DNA from: Marivivens sp.
GTDB taxonomy: Bacteria; Pseudomonadota; Alphaproteobacteria; Rhodobacterales; Rhodobacteraceae
NCBI GenBank assembly: GCA_024642185.1
Contig: JAHEBR010000012.1
Location: forward strand, 1 to 22,773
Reading direction: 5' to 3'
Length of the DNA: 22,773 bases
Positions 7,103 to 14,933 of this stretch are shown here, piece by piece; position 1 is the stretch's first letter; the number at the start of each line of letters is the position of its first letter. The translations under genes and the position numbers were made by a program. The notes below the pieces were generated by a model that ran no database searches, was not told the origin of the DNA, and worked only from the letters and a program-made list of their open reading frames with translations.

Positions 7103-7932
7103 GCGTTCAGGCCGCCCTCGTGGCCGCCACGCGCCGCCTTGTTGCCGCCGAGATCCCCAACGCTGCCGGAGATGCGCGGGCTCTGATGGCCTATGCTTTG
7201 GGCATTGCGCGGGATCGGCTTACGCTCGAGTCCTCGCGCGCGCTGACGCCCACCGAGGAGAACAGCTTTCAAGGCTTCATCGACCGCCGCCTGATGCGCG
7301 AGCCGGTCTCGCACATCCTTGGGCGGCGCGAGTTTTACGGGCGCGAGTTTGCCGTCAATTCAGACGTGCTCGACCCGCGCCCCGAGACCGAAATCCTCAT
7401 CGAGGTGGCCCTGCAGGAACACGCGGGAAAGATCCTCGATCTGGGGACAGGATCGGGCTGCATTCTCCTTACCCTCCTCGCCGAGACACCGGGAGCGATT
7501 GGCGTCGGATCCGATGTGTCGGCTGCGGCCTGTGATGTGGCCCGCGCCAATGCGGTGGCGCTTGGGCTGGGCAGAAGGGCTACGATCCTGTGCACAGACT
7601 GGGCCAGCGGGGTCGAGGGGCCTTTCGATCTGATCGTCTCCAACCCGCCCTATATCGCGCTCTCCGAGATGGCGGGCCTTTCCCCCGAAGTCCGCGATTG
7701 GGAGCCCTACGGCGCCCTGACGGATGGCGCCGACGGGCTGATGGCCTATCGCGCCATCGCCGAGGCCGCGCCGCCTTTGTTGCGGGCAGGCGGTCGGCTC
7801 ATGGTCGAAATCGGACCGACACAGGGCGCGGCGGTGAGCAATCTCTTCCGCTTTGTCGGATTCTTGGAAATCCGGATTATTCAGGATCTTGACGGCCGCG
7901 ATCGTGTGGTCAGCGCCCGAATGCCAGCCTGA
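7099..7932 (+). CDS. prmC: Release factor glutamine methyltransferase PrmC (HemK)
   Basis: 277 residues. PrmC uses S-adenosylmethionine to N5-methylate the glutamine of the GGQ motif in release factors, which raises termination efficiency. The N-terminal helical substrate-recognition domain ends near SHILGRREFYG (71-81). The SAM-binding motif DLGTGSGC is at 114-121 and the catalytic NPPY at 182-185 (IVSNPPYIA). The ATG at 7099 overlaps the prfA stop as ATGA. This is the last gene of the plus-strand run that begins with speB; I saw no clear intrinsic terminator directly after it. Confidence 0.96.
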   Translation: MSVQAALVAATRRLVAAEIPNAAGDARALMAYALGIARDRLTLESSRALTPTEENSFQGFIDRRLMREPVSHILGRREFYGREFAVNSDVLDPRPETEILIEVALQEHAGKILDLGTGSGCILLTLLAETPGAIGVGSDVSAAACDVARANAVALGLGRRATILCTDWASGVEGPFDLIVSNPPYIALSEMAGLSPEVRDWEPYGALTDGADGLMAYRAIAEAAPPLLRAGGRLMVEIGPTQGAAVSNLFRFVGFLEIRIIQDLDGRDRVVSARMPA

Positions 7933-8154
7933 CGCTGGCCAAAACGTTGCACAGAGCCCTTTTTCCGGCCTTTGCAGCAATTTTGGGCAATTTCCGCTTG
8001 CTCCGCTGAAAGATGCATGGTTACACCAAGGCGTCGGCAGCAAGAGGCTTTACCGCCTCGCCCGATCAGTCGCCAGAAATCGTGGGAACGCCAGCATCGC
8101 CAAAGCGCGCCGGGCCCCTGAAGCGCAAAGTTCCAGCTGAACGAAAGAGCGTTC
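7933..8154 (+). other. Intergenic leader between prmC and the DUF4167 gene
   Basis: This 222-bp gap contains no ORF with coding character; short open frames on both strands lack plausible starts and family signatures. A short hairpin (GAGGC, loop TTTACC, GCCTC) occurs near 8046-8061. A possible but weak promoter for DUF4167 is TTGCTC followed after 17 bp by TTACAC, around 7999-8027. Nothing here is strong enough to annotate separately. Confidence 0.3.
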
Positions 8155-8679
8155 ATGAGATCATCCAAGTCACGGTCGCGGGGCAACAAGAACCGCAACA
8201 ACCGCCCGACCGGCGGAAACATCATTAACCGGGTTTTCGACAGCTCCGGGCCCGATGGCAAAGTGCGCGGCACGCCGCAGCAGATCATCGACAAATACAA
8301 CCAGCTGCACCGCGATGCGCAGCTCTCGAACGACCGTGTGGCCGCCGAGAACTTTGCCCAGCACGCCGAGCACTATACCCGCATGCTCGCCGAGGCGATG
8401 CGCGAGGTTGATAAGGCCCGCGAAGAGCAGGAAGAAGAGAACCGCCGCCGTCAGGCCGAGCGCGACCGCGAACGGTCGGAGCGGCTGAAGGCGCAGGAAG
8501 AGGCGTCGAGCAGCAGCCCGCAGGTTGATCCGGCCGACAGCGATCAGCCCGATATGGCCGATAACGGCCTCGTGGAAACCCCAGAGAGCCAGCCCAAGCA
8601 GCGCCGGCCCCGCCAGCGCAAGCCCAAGCCCGAGGCGGCTTCGGGCGAAGGGTCGGACCAGTCGACCGCAGCGGAATAG
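8155..8679 (+). CDS. DUF4167 domain protein (putative RNA-binding, disordered)
   Basis: 174 residues. The N-terminus is basic and Asn/Arg-rich (MRSSKSRSRGNKNRNNRP), followed by the conserved DUF4167 core NIINRVFDSSGPDGKVRGT and the helical segment QQIIDKYNQLHRDAQLSND. The second half is a charged, probably coiled-coil and disordered region (EEQEEENRRRQAERDRERSE), ending in a Pro/Lys/Arg-rich tail. The family is common in Alphaproteobacteria. RNA binding is suggested by the basic N-terminus but, as far as I know, is not established. The ATG at 8155 has GAAAGAGC upstream. A strong intrinsic terminator follows 1 bp after the stop. Confidence 0.88.
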   Translation: MRSSKSRSRGNKNRNNRPTGGNIINRVFDSSGPDGKVRGTPQQIIDKYNQLHRDAQLSNDRVAAENFAQHAEHYTRMLAEAMREVDKAREEQEEENRRRQAERDRERSERLKAQEEASSSSPQVDPADSDQPDMADNGLVETPESQPKQRRPRQRKPKPEAASGEGSDQSTAAE

Positions 8680-8680
8680 G

Positions 8681-8702
8681 AAGGGCCCCTCGGGGCCCTT
8701 TT
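8681..8702 (+). terminator. Intrinsic terminator after DUF4167
   Basis: AAGGGCCC (8681-8688) pairs with GGGCCCTT (8693-8700) around a CTCG loop, and the T-tract runs into 8702. It begins directly after the DUF4167 stop (8677-8679). It also abuts the rsmA stop codon on the other strand, so the hairpin separates two convergent operons. The T-run lies only on the plus-strand side. Confidence 0.88.
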
Positions 8703-9547
8703 CATTTGGCGGATTGCAGGGACCGTGCCAATGCGCAAAACCCCTCAAGGCTGACCTGTTCGGCCCGCTCTGTGGGCGGAATTCCAACAGCGGCGAGGTG
8801 ATCCTCGATATTGGGCGCCACGCCCTTCAGCGCTGCCCGCAGCATTTTGCGCCGCTGGTTGAAGGCGGCGGCCACGACGCGGCTGAGGGTATCGGCGTCG
8901 GCCGGATAGCGGGGCGCGGGCAGGGCGGTCAGGTGCACCACGGCGGACGAGACCTTGGGCGGCGGCGTAAAGGCCTGCGGCGGCAGGTCGATGACGATCC
9001 GCGCCTCGGTCCGCCACTGGGCGAGGATTGCGAGGCGGCCATAGGCCTTGGAGCCGGGCTTGGCGACGATCCGCTCGGCCACTTCACGCTGGAACATGAG
9101 CGTGAGCGAGGTCCAGAACGGCGGCCAGACCTTGGGCGTAAGCCAGCGCACGAGAAGCTCGGTGCCGACATTATAGGGCAGGTTGGCGGCGATCTTGATG
9201 GGCGGTGTCAGGTATTGGAGCGGGTCGACCTTGAGCGCGTCGCCCTCGATTACCTCAAGCCGCCCCGGATAGGCTGCCGCGATCTCGGCCAGCGCGGGCA
9301 GGCAGCGGGCGTCTTTCTCGATCGCCAGAACCTTGCGCGCGCCCTCGGCCAGAAGGCCACGCGTGAGGCCGCCGGGGCCGGGGCCGATCTCGAGGATATC
9401 CGAGCCTGAGAGATCGCCGGCAGAGCGGGCGATCTTGGCGGTGAGGTTGAGGTCGAGGAGGAAGTTCTGCCCCAGCGCTTTCTTGGCGCTCAACTCATGG
9501 GTCGCGATCACCTCGCGCAAGGGCGGCAGGCCGTCGATCTGGCTCAT
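8702..9547 (-). CDS. rsmA: 16S rRNA dimethyladenosine transferase RsmA (KsgA)
   Basis: 281 residues. The enzyme dimethylates two adjacent adenines near the 3' end of 16S rRNA (A1518/A1519 in E. coli numbering) late in 30S assembly. Visible features are the N-terminal KKALGQNFLLD (22-32), the SAM-binding EIGPGPGGLT (53-62), the acidic EKDARC, and the adenine-N6 catalytic NLPYN (122-126). FNQRRKMLR in the C-terminal domain is also typical. The ATG at 9547 overlaps the pdxA stop as ATGA. It is the last gene of the lptF-to-rsmA operon. The E. coli operon of similar order continues with apaG and apaH; here it stops. Confidence 0.97.
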   Translation of the reverse strand: MSQIDGLPPLREVIATHELSAKKALGQNFLLDLNLTAKIARSAGDLSGSDILEIGPGPGGLTRGLLAEGARKVLAIEKDARCLPALAEIAAAYPGRLEVIEGDALKVDPLQYLTPPIKIAANLPYNVGTELLVRWLTPKVWPPFWTSLTLMFQREVAERIVAKPGSKAYGRLAILAQWRTEARIVIDLPPQAFTPPPKVSSAVVHLTALPAPRYPADADTLSRVVAAAFNQRRKMLRAALKGVAPNIEDHLAAVGIPPTERAEQVSLEGFCALARSLQSAK

Positions 9548-10512
9548 GCCTTTGCCCTCGCATCCGCCATCCGCGCCGCCATGCGGATCGCGGCGATCAT
9601 CGAGGCGGGGTTGGCGAGGCCTTGGCCTGCGATGTCGAAGGCGGTGCCGTGGTCGGGCGAGGTGCGCACGAAGGGCAGGCCGAGGGTCACGTTCACGCCA
9701 CCATCGAAATCGAGCGTCTTGATCGGGATGAGCGCCTGATCGTGATAGGCGCAGACCGCCACATCATAGCGGGCGCGGGCGGCAGGGTGGAACATCGTGT
9801 CGGCGGGCAGGGGGCCCAATATCTCGATCCCCTCGGCGCGAAGGGCGTCGAGCACGGGGCGCATCATCTCGATCTCTTCGCGCCCCATGCGCCCGCCTTC
9901 GCCGGCGTGGGGGTTGAGGCCCGCCACGGCGATGCGCGGCCGCTCAATCCCGAAATCGCGGCGCAGGGCGGCGTGGGTGATGAGGATCGTGTCGGTGAGG
10001 AGGGCGGCGGTCAGGGCCTCGGGCACCTCTGCCAGCGGGATATGGATCGTCGCGGGCACGACCTTGAGGAGGCTGGAGGCGAGCATCATCACCACCTGAT
10101 CCACGCCGCCGAGGGCTGCGAGGAATTCGGTATGGCCGGGATAGGCAAAGCCCGCCCCGTCGGCCAGCGCCTTCTTGTGGATCGGCGCGGTGCAGATGGC
10201 CGAGGCGCGGCCCGCCTGTGCCAGCGCGACGCCCGCCTCGATGGCTTCGATCACTCCGGCGGCATGGGCAGGGTTGGCTGTGCCGGGGGTGGCCGGAGAG
10301 CCGAAATCCCGCGCGAGGACGGGCAGGGCGCGGGAAGAGACCGAGGCTGCCGCCTCGGGGCCCTCAACCGCTTGCCACGGCGTTCCGTCCGGCAGATGCC
10401 GCGGATCGCCGATCCACAGAAGCGGCACCTCGCCCTTGAGCGCCGCCCAAGCCTTGGCCGCCACCTCGGGCCCGATGCCGGCTGGCTCTCCGCAGGAGAT
10501 CGCGACGGTCAT
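9544..10512 (-). CDS. pdxA: 4-hydroxythreonine-4-phosphate dehydrogenase PdxA
   Basis: 322 residues, normal for the family. PdxA oxidises 4-phosphohydroxy-L-threonine with NAD(P) in the DXP-dependent pyridoxal-phosphate pathway. Typical segments are SCGEPAGIGPEV at the N-terminus, ICTAPIHKKAL (107-115), the metal-binding YPGHTEFL (124-131), LNPHAGEGGRMGREE, and YHDQALIPIK with a metal-ligand histidine. The ATG at 10512 begins the conserved N-terminus and overlaps the surA stop as ATGA; the longer frame upstream lies inside surA and is rejected. Its place between surA and rsmA follows the order known from E. coli. Confidence 0.97.
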   Translation of the reverse strand: MTVAISCGEPAGIGPEVAAKAWAALKGEVPLLWIGDPRHLPDGTPWQAVEGPEAAASVSSRALPVLARDFGSPATPGTANPAHAAGVIEAIEAGVALAQAGRASAICTAPIHKKALADGAGFAYPGHTEFLAALGGVDQVVMMLASSLLKVVPATIHIPLAEVPEALTAALLTDTILITHAALRRDFGIERPRIAVAGLNPHAGEGGRMGREEIEMMRPVLDALRAEGIEILGPLPADTMFHPAARARYDVAVCAYHDQALIPIKTLDFDGGVNVTLGLPFVRTSPDHGTAFDIAGQGLANPASMIAAIRMAARMADARAKA

Positions 10513-11711
10513 TCGCCGACGATGGTCGCCGCCGCGCGCAGCTCGGCAATCAGGGCGTTGGCATAGCCGTTGAGCTGTTGCCCGATCAGTTGGCTGCGAA
10601 CCGCGTCCCGATCGACCTCGGCATCGACCTGAACCGAGCGGCTGCACAGCATCAGGAAAAGAAGGGTCTGGCCATCATCGCGGGTCAGGGCGTAGGAGGC
10701 CTCGCCCGGATCGAGCTTGGCCAATTCAACGGCAACATCCGTCGCGATCTGTGCCGGGGCGGCCGTATGGCGGATCAGTTCCTGCTCACTTGCCCCCTTG
10801 GCGATGCCGTAAAGGTCGTTGCAGGTGTCAGCCAATTCCTCGACATCCTGTGCCTTGCCGACTGCAGAAGCCCCGCCTGAAATCCGGTATTCCATATAGT
10901 CGACAAGTGACGCTGCAGGCCGCGCTTGGGCGATCTCGCGCACGGCGCGCATCTGGAACAGGACGAGGCCGCCGTCGATCTGGATCGGCTCGGTCACTTC
11001 GCCGGGGGTCAGCGAGAGGATCAGGCCGCGCATCTGCGGGGGGAAATTGGTGATTGGCAGCCAGTCGAGCCGCCCGCCGTTCTCGCGCGAGGGCACGGCC
11101 GAGACCAACTGCGCCTGCGCTTCGAATTCTGCAGTCGTGCGGATGCGCGAGATCGCTTCGGCGCGGCTCGCAGCCTGTGCTTCGAAACCGGCTGGGGCCG
11201 CGATGATGATCTCCGAGATCAGCACCTCGATCGCGGCGCCACTATTGGTCTGGCCAAGGGCCCGGTCGATCTGGGCCTCGGTGATCGAGACGCGGCCGAG
11301 ATAGCGCGAGCGGACATATTCGCGCCACGCGGCGTTGATCCGGACATAGGCGCGCAGGGTTTCTTCGGCGATGCCGTTCTGTGACAACACACCGACGAAG
11401 GCGTCATAGGGCATATTGGTTCGGGTCGCGAAATCATCGAGCGCGCGCTGGAGGTTTTCTGCGTCGAGGATCAGGTTGGCACGCGTAAGCGCCTCGTCCC
11501 TCAGGCTGTCTTCGATCAGGCTGTCGCGTGCGGCTTTTTGCAGATCGCCAGTGGTCCCAAAGAGCTTGAGGAGCAGAGCCCGCTGCTCGATCTCATAGGG
11601 TGTAATAGCCGTGTCATTCACTGTGATCGCCGGCGAAAATTGCCCCTGCGCCTGCGCGCTCAACGGCACCAGCATTGCAGCCAGCAGCATAAGACGGATC
11701 AGCAAGTTCAT
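10509..11711 (-). CDS. surA: Periplasmic chaperone / peptidyl-prolyl isomerase SurA
   Basis: 400 residues with a signal peptide (residues 1-22, MNLLIRLMLLAAMLVPLSAQAQ). SurA escorts outer-membrane proteins, notably LptD, through the periplasm. The N-terminal SurA domain covers about residues 25-150. A single parvulin-type domain spans about 162-260, with GGRLDWLP (212-219) and LTPGEVTEPI. E. coli SurA has two parvulin domains, so this is the shorter single-domain form often seen in Alphaproteobacteria. The C-terminal helical part is poorly conserved. The ATG at 11711 is preceded by GAGGGG and begins the signal peptide. It follows lptD after 13 nt in the same operon. Confidence 0.92.
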   Translation of the reverse strand: MNLLIRLMLLAAMLVPLSAQAQGQFSPAITVNDTAITPYEIEQRALLLKLFGTTGDLQKAARDSLIEDSLRDEALTRANLILDAENLQRALDDFATRTNMPYDAFVGVLSQNGIAEETLRAYVRINAAWREYVRSRYLGRVSITEAQIDRALGQTNSGAAIEVLISEIIIAAPAGFEAQAASRAEAISRIRTTAEFEAQAQLVSAVPSRENGGRLDWLPITNFPPQMRGLILSLTPGEVTEPIQIDGGLVLFQMRAVREIAQARPAASLVDYMEYRISGGASAVGKAQDVEELADTCNDLYGIAKGASEQELIRHTAAPAQIATDVAVELAKLDPGEASYALTRDDGQTLLFLMLCSRSVQVDAEVDRDAVRSQLIGQQLNGYANALIAELRAAATIVGE

Positions 11712-11724
11712 TGGCCCCTCATCC

Positions 11725-13839
11725 TCAGTTCGTGCAGACCCGGCTGGTCGTCGTGCCGGAGCGTCCGGCGGAGAAGCCATTGAGGCCGATTTCCAGCGAC
11801 AGGTCTGTCGATGAACTCACAGTAGTAGAATACACATAGCGGCGCGAGGCCGAAAGCTCGACCGAGACGCATTCGTTGTTCCAGCCGATTGTCGCCCCTG
11901 CGGTGGCGGGGCGATCTGCGGCCAGATCATAGCGACCGCTCAGATCGAGCGACCAGACGTCGTTGATCCGGTAGCCGAGATCGAGAGCCCATTCGGCGAT
12001 CTCGTCTGGGCGGTCCTCGGCCAGATCGGCGTCTAGCCAGACATAGCTCGCCGAGAGGTCGAACTTCTTCGAACTCCAGCCCATTCGGCCTTCGGACTTT
12101 CCGAAGATACCATCTTCGCTCAAGAGTGCGCGGCCATCGAAGGTCAAACCTAAAGGAAGGGCGAGCTGGCCGGCGACGAGCCAATTGGACGCATATCCTG
12201 CAAGGCCCGACGTGGTCGCGAAATCCGGCGAGGCCTCTAGCCGCCGGATCTGGCCCGCGGTCAGCCGTCCCGACCATCCTGCCGGATCGCTGTGAGTCCA
12301 TGTGCCGCCGAAAGCAAGGCGTGGGCCGGTTTCAATCCGGTCTTGCCCCGCGAAATGTGAGAGGGCAAAGAGATTGCCGCTGTCGAGCTCTGATCTGGTG
12401 CTGTCTTCATTGACGGGAGTGCCGCCAAAACTTTCAGACCACGCAATCGAAGCGACTGGCTCCAGGACATCGGTTCCTCCCGATGCTGCAGTGCGGATCA
12501 ACGGCCAGCGGAGGGTGAGCATCGCTTTGGGCTGAACCCGCGCGAGAAGTCCCTCGTTTGCAGGATCGTCGAATGTGCCATAGGCGTCGAGGGCAAGGCC
12601 GGTTTCCGCCTCGGCGATGAGGCCTGGGCCGAAAAGATAGCTATCCTGCCAAGTGCCAGAAAGCCCGATCCGCGCCACGTCGCGAGACGTTCCGCTGGTC
12701 TCGTATGGTCTGGCATGGCCCTCAATCTCCGCGCCGTAGCGCAAGAGGCCACCCAACAATTCGGGGCGGATGCGGCGTTCAAAGCGGGCATTACCAAGAA
12801 CAGGCGGTGTTGACTCTGTCGTCACATCCGGCAGCAGACCCTGATATGCGGTCAGGCGGCCCAAGGAAATGAAATCCGGGCGGAACCGGGAGAAGCTGAC
12901 GAAGTTTTCAAGTCGGTCCGCAGCCGAATGGCCGTAGTCCAGAAGATAGCCTTCGTCGGACGCCGTCTGGATGCCAAAGCGCAGGAGATAGTCCCGCGGC
13001 AGATCAAACTGGCCGGTTGTGAAAAGATAGCCGCGCGCTTGGCCTGGGCGGATCTTGTCTTGTGTCAACGCTCCGTTGACTTCGATCTTTCCAGTCAGGA
13101 AATTCTGCCGATACCGCGCTTCGATGGTCGTGGTCAGCGGAGAAATATAGGGCGTGATCGTCAGGTCGCGGGTGTCGCCGAAGGTAATGAAATAGGGCGT
13201 CTTGATGCCGACCCCAAGAAGATCGGTGGATCGCAGGCTTGGAATAAGGAAGCCGGTCGCCCGCTTCAATGTTGGATCAGGCATTCGCATCCAAGGTAGC
13301 CAGAAAACGGGAACTCCGCGCACCCGAAACACCGCATCGGAAAAATAGAGTTGTCGCTCGCTCTGATCATGGGTGACGCTGCCGGCGCGAATTTCCCACA
13401 GTGGAGCTTCGCCGGCACAGACCTGACAGGAAGTCGCGACAACGCTCTTCAATTCTGTATAGCGCCCTTCGCTACGCTTGATTTGGTTCGCGGCAAATTG
13501 GAGTTGGCGGTCCAAAACCATACGCGCCCCGAGGAGCAGGCCGTTTTCGAGGCGCGGTCCAAGATCGGCACGTTCGGCAGTGAATACCGTTCCGTCGGCA
13601 AGCCGGATCAGGATCGGCCCCTCAAAGATGATGCGATCAGTGCCGGGGTCATAGACGATCCCGGAAGCCGAAAGGCGTGTGCCCTCAAAGAACGCTTCCA
13701 CATTGCCACGTGCTGCAAGTGCCCCCGAAGAAATCACGGAAATCTGGTCGGCCAATAGCGTCGCCGCGTTTTGGGCGGCGAGCGGCATGGCGGCTAGGAT
13801 TGGCAGGAGCGCAGCAAAAAGAGCTCTCAAAAGGCGCAT
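11725..13839 (-). CDS. lptD: LPS-assembly outer-membrane protein LptD
   Basis: 704 residues. With LptE it forms the outer-membrane translocon that places LPS in the outer leaflet. The signal peptide is residues 1-22 (ending PLAAQ). A periplasmic OstA/LptA-like beta domain covers about 25-130 (DQISVISSGALAARGNVEAFF). The rest is a beta-barrel, starting near VPVFWLPWMRMPDP and ending in alternating strands. Four cysteines are visible as Cys138-x2-Cys141, Cys657 and Cys702. That allows two disulphides linking the N-terminal region to the barrel end, but with spacing unlike E. coli. Base composition is less GC-rich than the flanking housekeeping genes. The start overlaps the lptG stop by 1 nt (TAATG). 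Confidence 0.95.
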   Translation of the reverse strand: MRLLRALFAALLPILAAMPLAAQNAATLLADQISVISSGALAARGNVEAFFEGTRLSASGIVYDPGTDRIIFEGPILIRLADGTVFTAERADLGPRLENGLLLGARMVLDRQLQFAANQIKRSEGRYTELKSVVATSCQVCAGEAPLWEIRAGSVTHDQSERQLYFSDAVFRVRGVPVFWLPWMRMPDPTLKRATGFLIPSLRSTDLLGVGIKTPYFITFGDTRDLTITPYISPLTTTIEARYRQNFLTGKIEVNGALTQDKIRPGQARGYLFTTGQFDLPRDYLLRFGIQTASDEGYLLDYGHSAADRLENFVSFSRFRPDFISLGRLTAYQGLLPDVTTESTPPVLGNARFERRIRPELLGGLLRYGAEIEGHARPYETSGTSRDVARIGLSGTWQDSYLFGPGLIAEAETGLALDAYGTFDDPANEGLLARVQPKAMLTLRWPLIRTAASGGTDVLEPVASIAWSESFGGTPVNEDSTRSELDSGNLFALSHFAGQDRIETGPRLAFGGTWTHSDPAGWSGRLTAGQIRRLEASPDFATTSGLAGYASNWLVAGQLALPLGLTFDGRALLSEDGIFGKSEGRMGWSSKKFDLSASYVWLDADLAEDRPDEIAEWALDLGYRINDVWSLDLSGRYDLAADRPATAGATIGWNNECVSVELSASRRYVYSTTVSSSTDLSLEIGLNGFSAGRSGTTTSRVCTN

Positions 13840-14933
13840 TATCCGTCCTCCGTGTGGAGGAGAAATCCAAGGGAAAGCCCAATTCCGGCCAGCGGCGGCG
13901 CCCAGGCCGCAAGGGCAACAGGGATCTGGCCATTTTCACCGAGGATCACCGCAAAATTGCGAAGGAAATAAAGACCAAAGCTGAGAAGGATCGCCGCCAG
14001 GACCATGATGCCGGTCCTGCCGCCCCTTTGATGGCGCATCGTGAAGCCGGCCCCAATAAGCAGCATCGCCAAGAGGAACAGAGGCTGCGCCAGTTCGGTT
14101 TGAAAGTAGACTTCATGCCGTCGAGACGAGAAGCCTGCGGTCGTCAGCTGGTCGATGAAGGCAGGGAGGTTCCAGATCGAAATCGAGCTTGGCGAGGCAA
14201 AGCTGTCACGAATCTGGCTTGGGGTCAGTGTTGAGGGAACCGAGAAAGTCTCGAATTCGAGTGAGTCGACTTCGGGATTGTCCGTGGCATTCAGGGGCCA
14301 GACCTTCACATTTGTCGTCGCCCATGCTCCCGGAACCAGGGTCGCGGTTTCGGCTTCGACCCGGCGCACCGGACCATCGGCGAAGGTGAAGGTGATGAAT
14401 GTCGCGTCGTGCAAGACTGTTCCGTCAAGATTTGCGCTTGAGGCATGAATGACGGTCTGTCCCTTGCTGGTCCCTTGGCGAAGCCAGAGGCTATCGCCCG
14501 AAAGCTCCAGAAAATTGCCACTGCCCGTCAGCTCCGACTTGGCGATGCTGTATTGGCGCGACGTGCCAGCGGCGATGGGGTTGAGCAAGGCCACGGCCAA
14601 AATGCCGATCAATAACCCCATCAACCCAGGGGACAACAAGGACCGTAGCGCTGAACGACCCGCAGCGCGGGTGACAACGAGCTCTGAGGTGCGGGCGAGC
14701 GAAAGGAAGAGGGCAAGCGTCGAGAGGATCATAACCAGTGGCATGAGCTTGTAGAGACCGAGCGGCACATTTAACAGCGTCAGGCCCAAGATCTGGCCAA
14801 ATCCAACGTCGGCTGATCCCAAAAGCCGGAGATGTTCGATCAGATCGAAAAGAAGTTGGAGAACAAGGAAGATTGCCAGGATTCCCGCGAAGAGCACTAG
14901 AAACCGCCGGGCAAAATATAGGTGGAGTCTCAT
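13839..14933 (-). CDS. lptG: LPS export permease LptG
   Basis: 364 residues of the YjgP/YjgQ family. LptF and LptG form the inner-membrane permease that, with the LptB ATPase (not in this window), extracts LPS and passes it to LptC. Three N-terminal membrane helices (about residues 8-30, 55-80, 95-120) precede a periplasmic beta-jellyroll (about 130-265) and three C-terminal helices. The conserved NVPLGLYKLMPLVMILSTL lies in the second helix region, and TSELVVTRAAGRS is the cytoplasmic coupling segment. The ATG at 14933 overlaps the lptF stop (ATGA); the longer upstream frame lies inside lptF. Its place after lptF and before lptD supports LptG over LptF. Confidence 0.94.
   Translation of the reverse strand: MRLHLYFARRFLVLFAGILAIFLVLQLLFDLIEHLRLLGSADVGFGQILGLTLLNVPLGLYKLMPLVMILSTLALFLSLARTSELVVTRAAGRSALRSLLSPGLMGLLIGILAVALLNPIAAGTSRQYSIAKSELTGSGNFLELSGDSLWLRQGTSKGQTVIHASSANLDGTVLHDATFITFTFADGPVRRVEAETATLVPGAWATTNVKVWPLNATDNPEVDSLEFETFSVPSTLTPSQIRDSFASPSSISIWNLPAFIDQLTTAGFSSRRHEVYFQTELAQPLFLLAMLLIGAGFTMRHQRGGRTGIMVLAAILLSFGLYFLRNFAVILGENGQIPVALAAWAPPLAGIGLSLGFLLHTEDG

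Noticed and set aside
8013..8228. 71-codon plus-strand frame overlapping the start of DUF4167
   Set aside because: It overlaps the real gene in another frame, lacks a ribosome-binding site and has no recognisable sequence.
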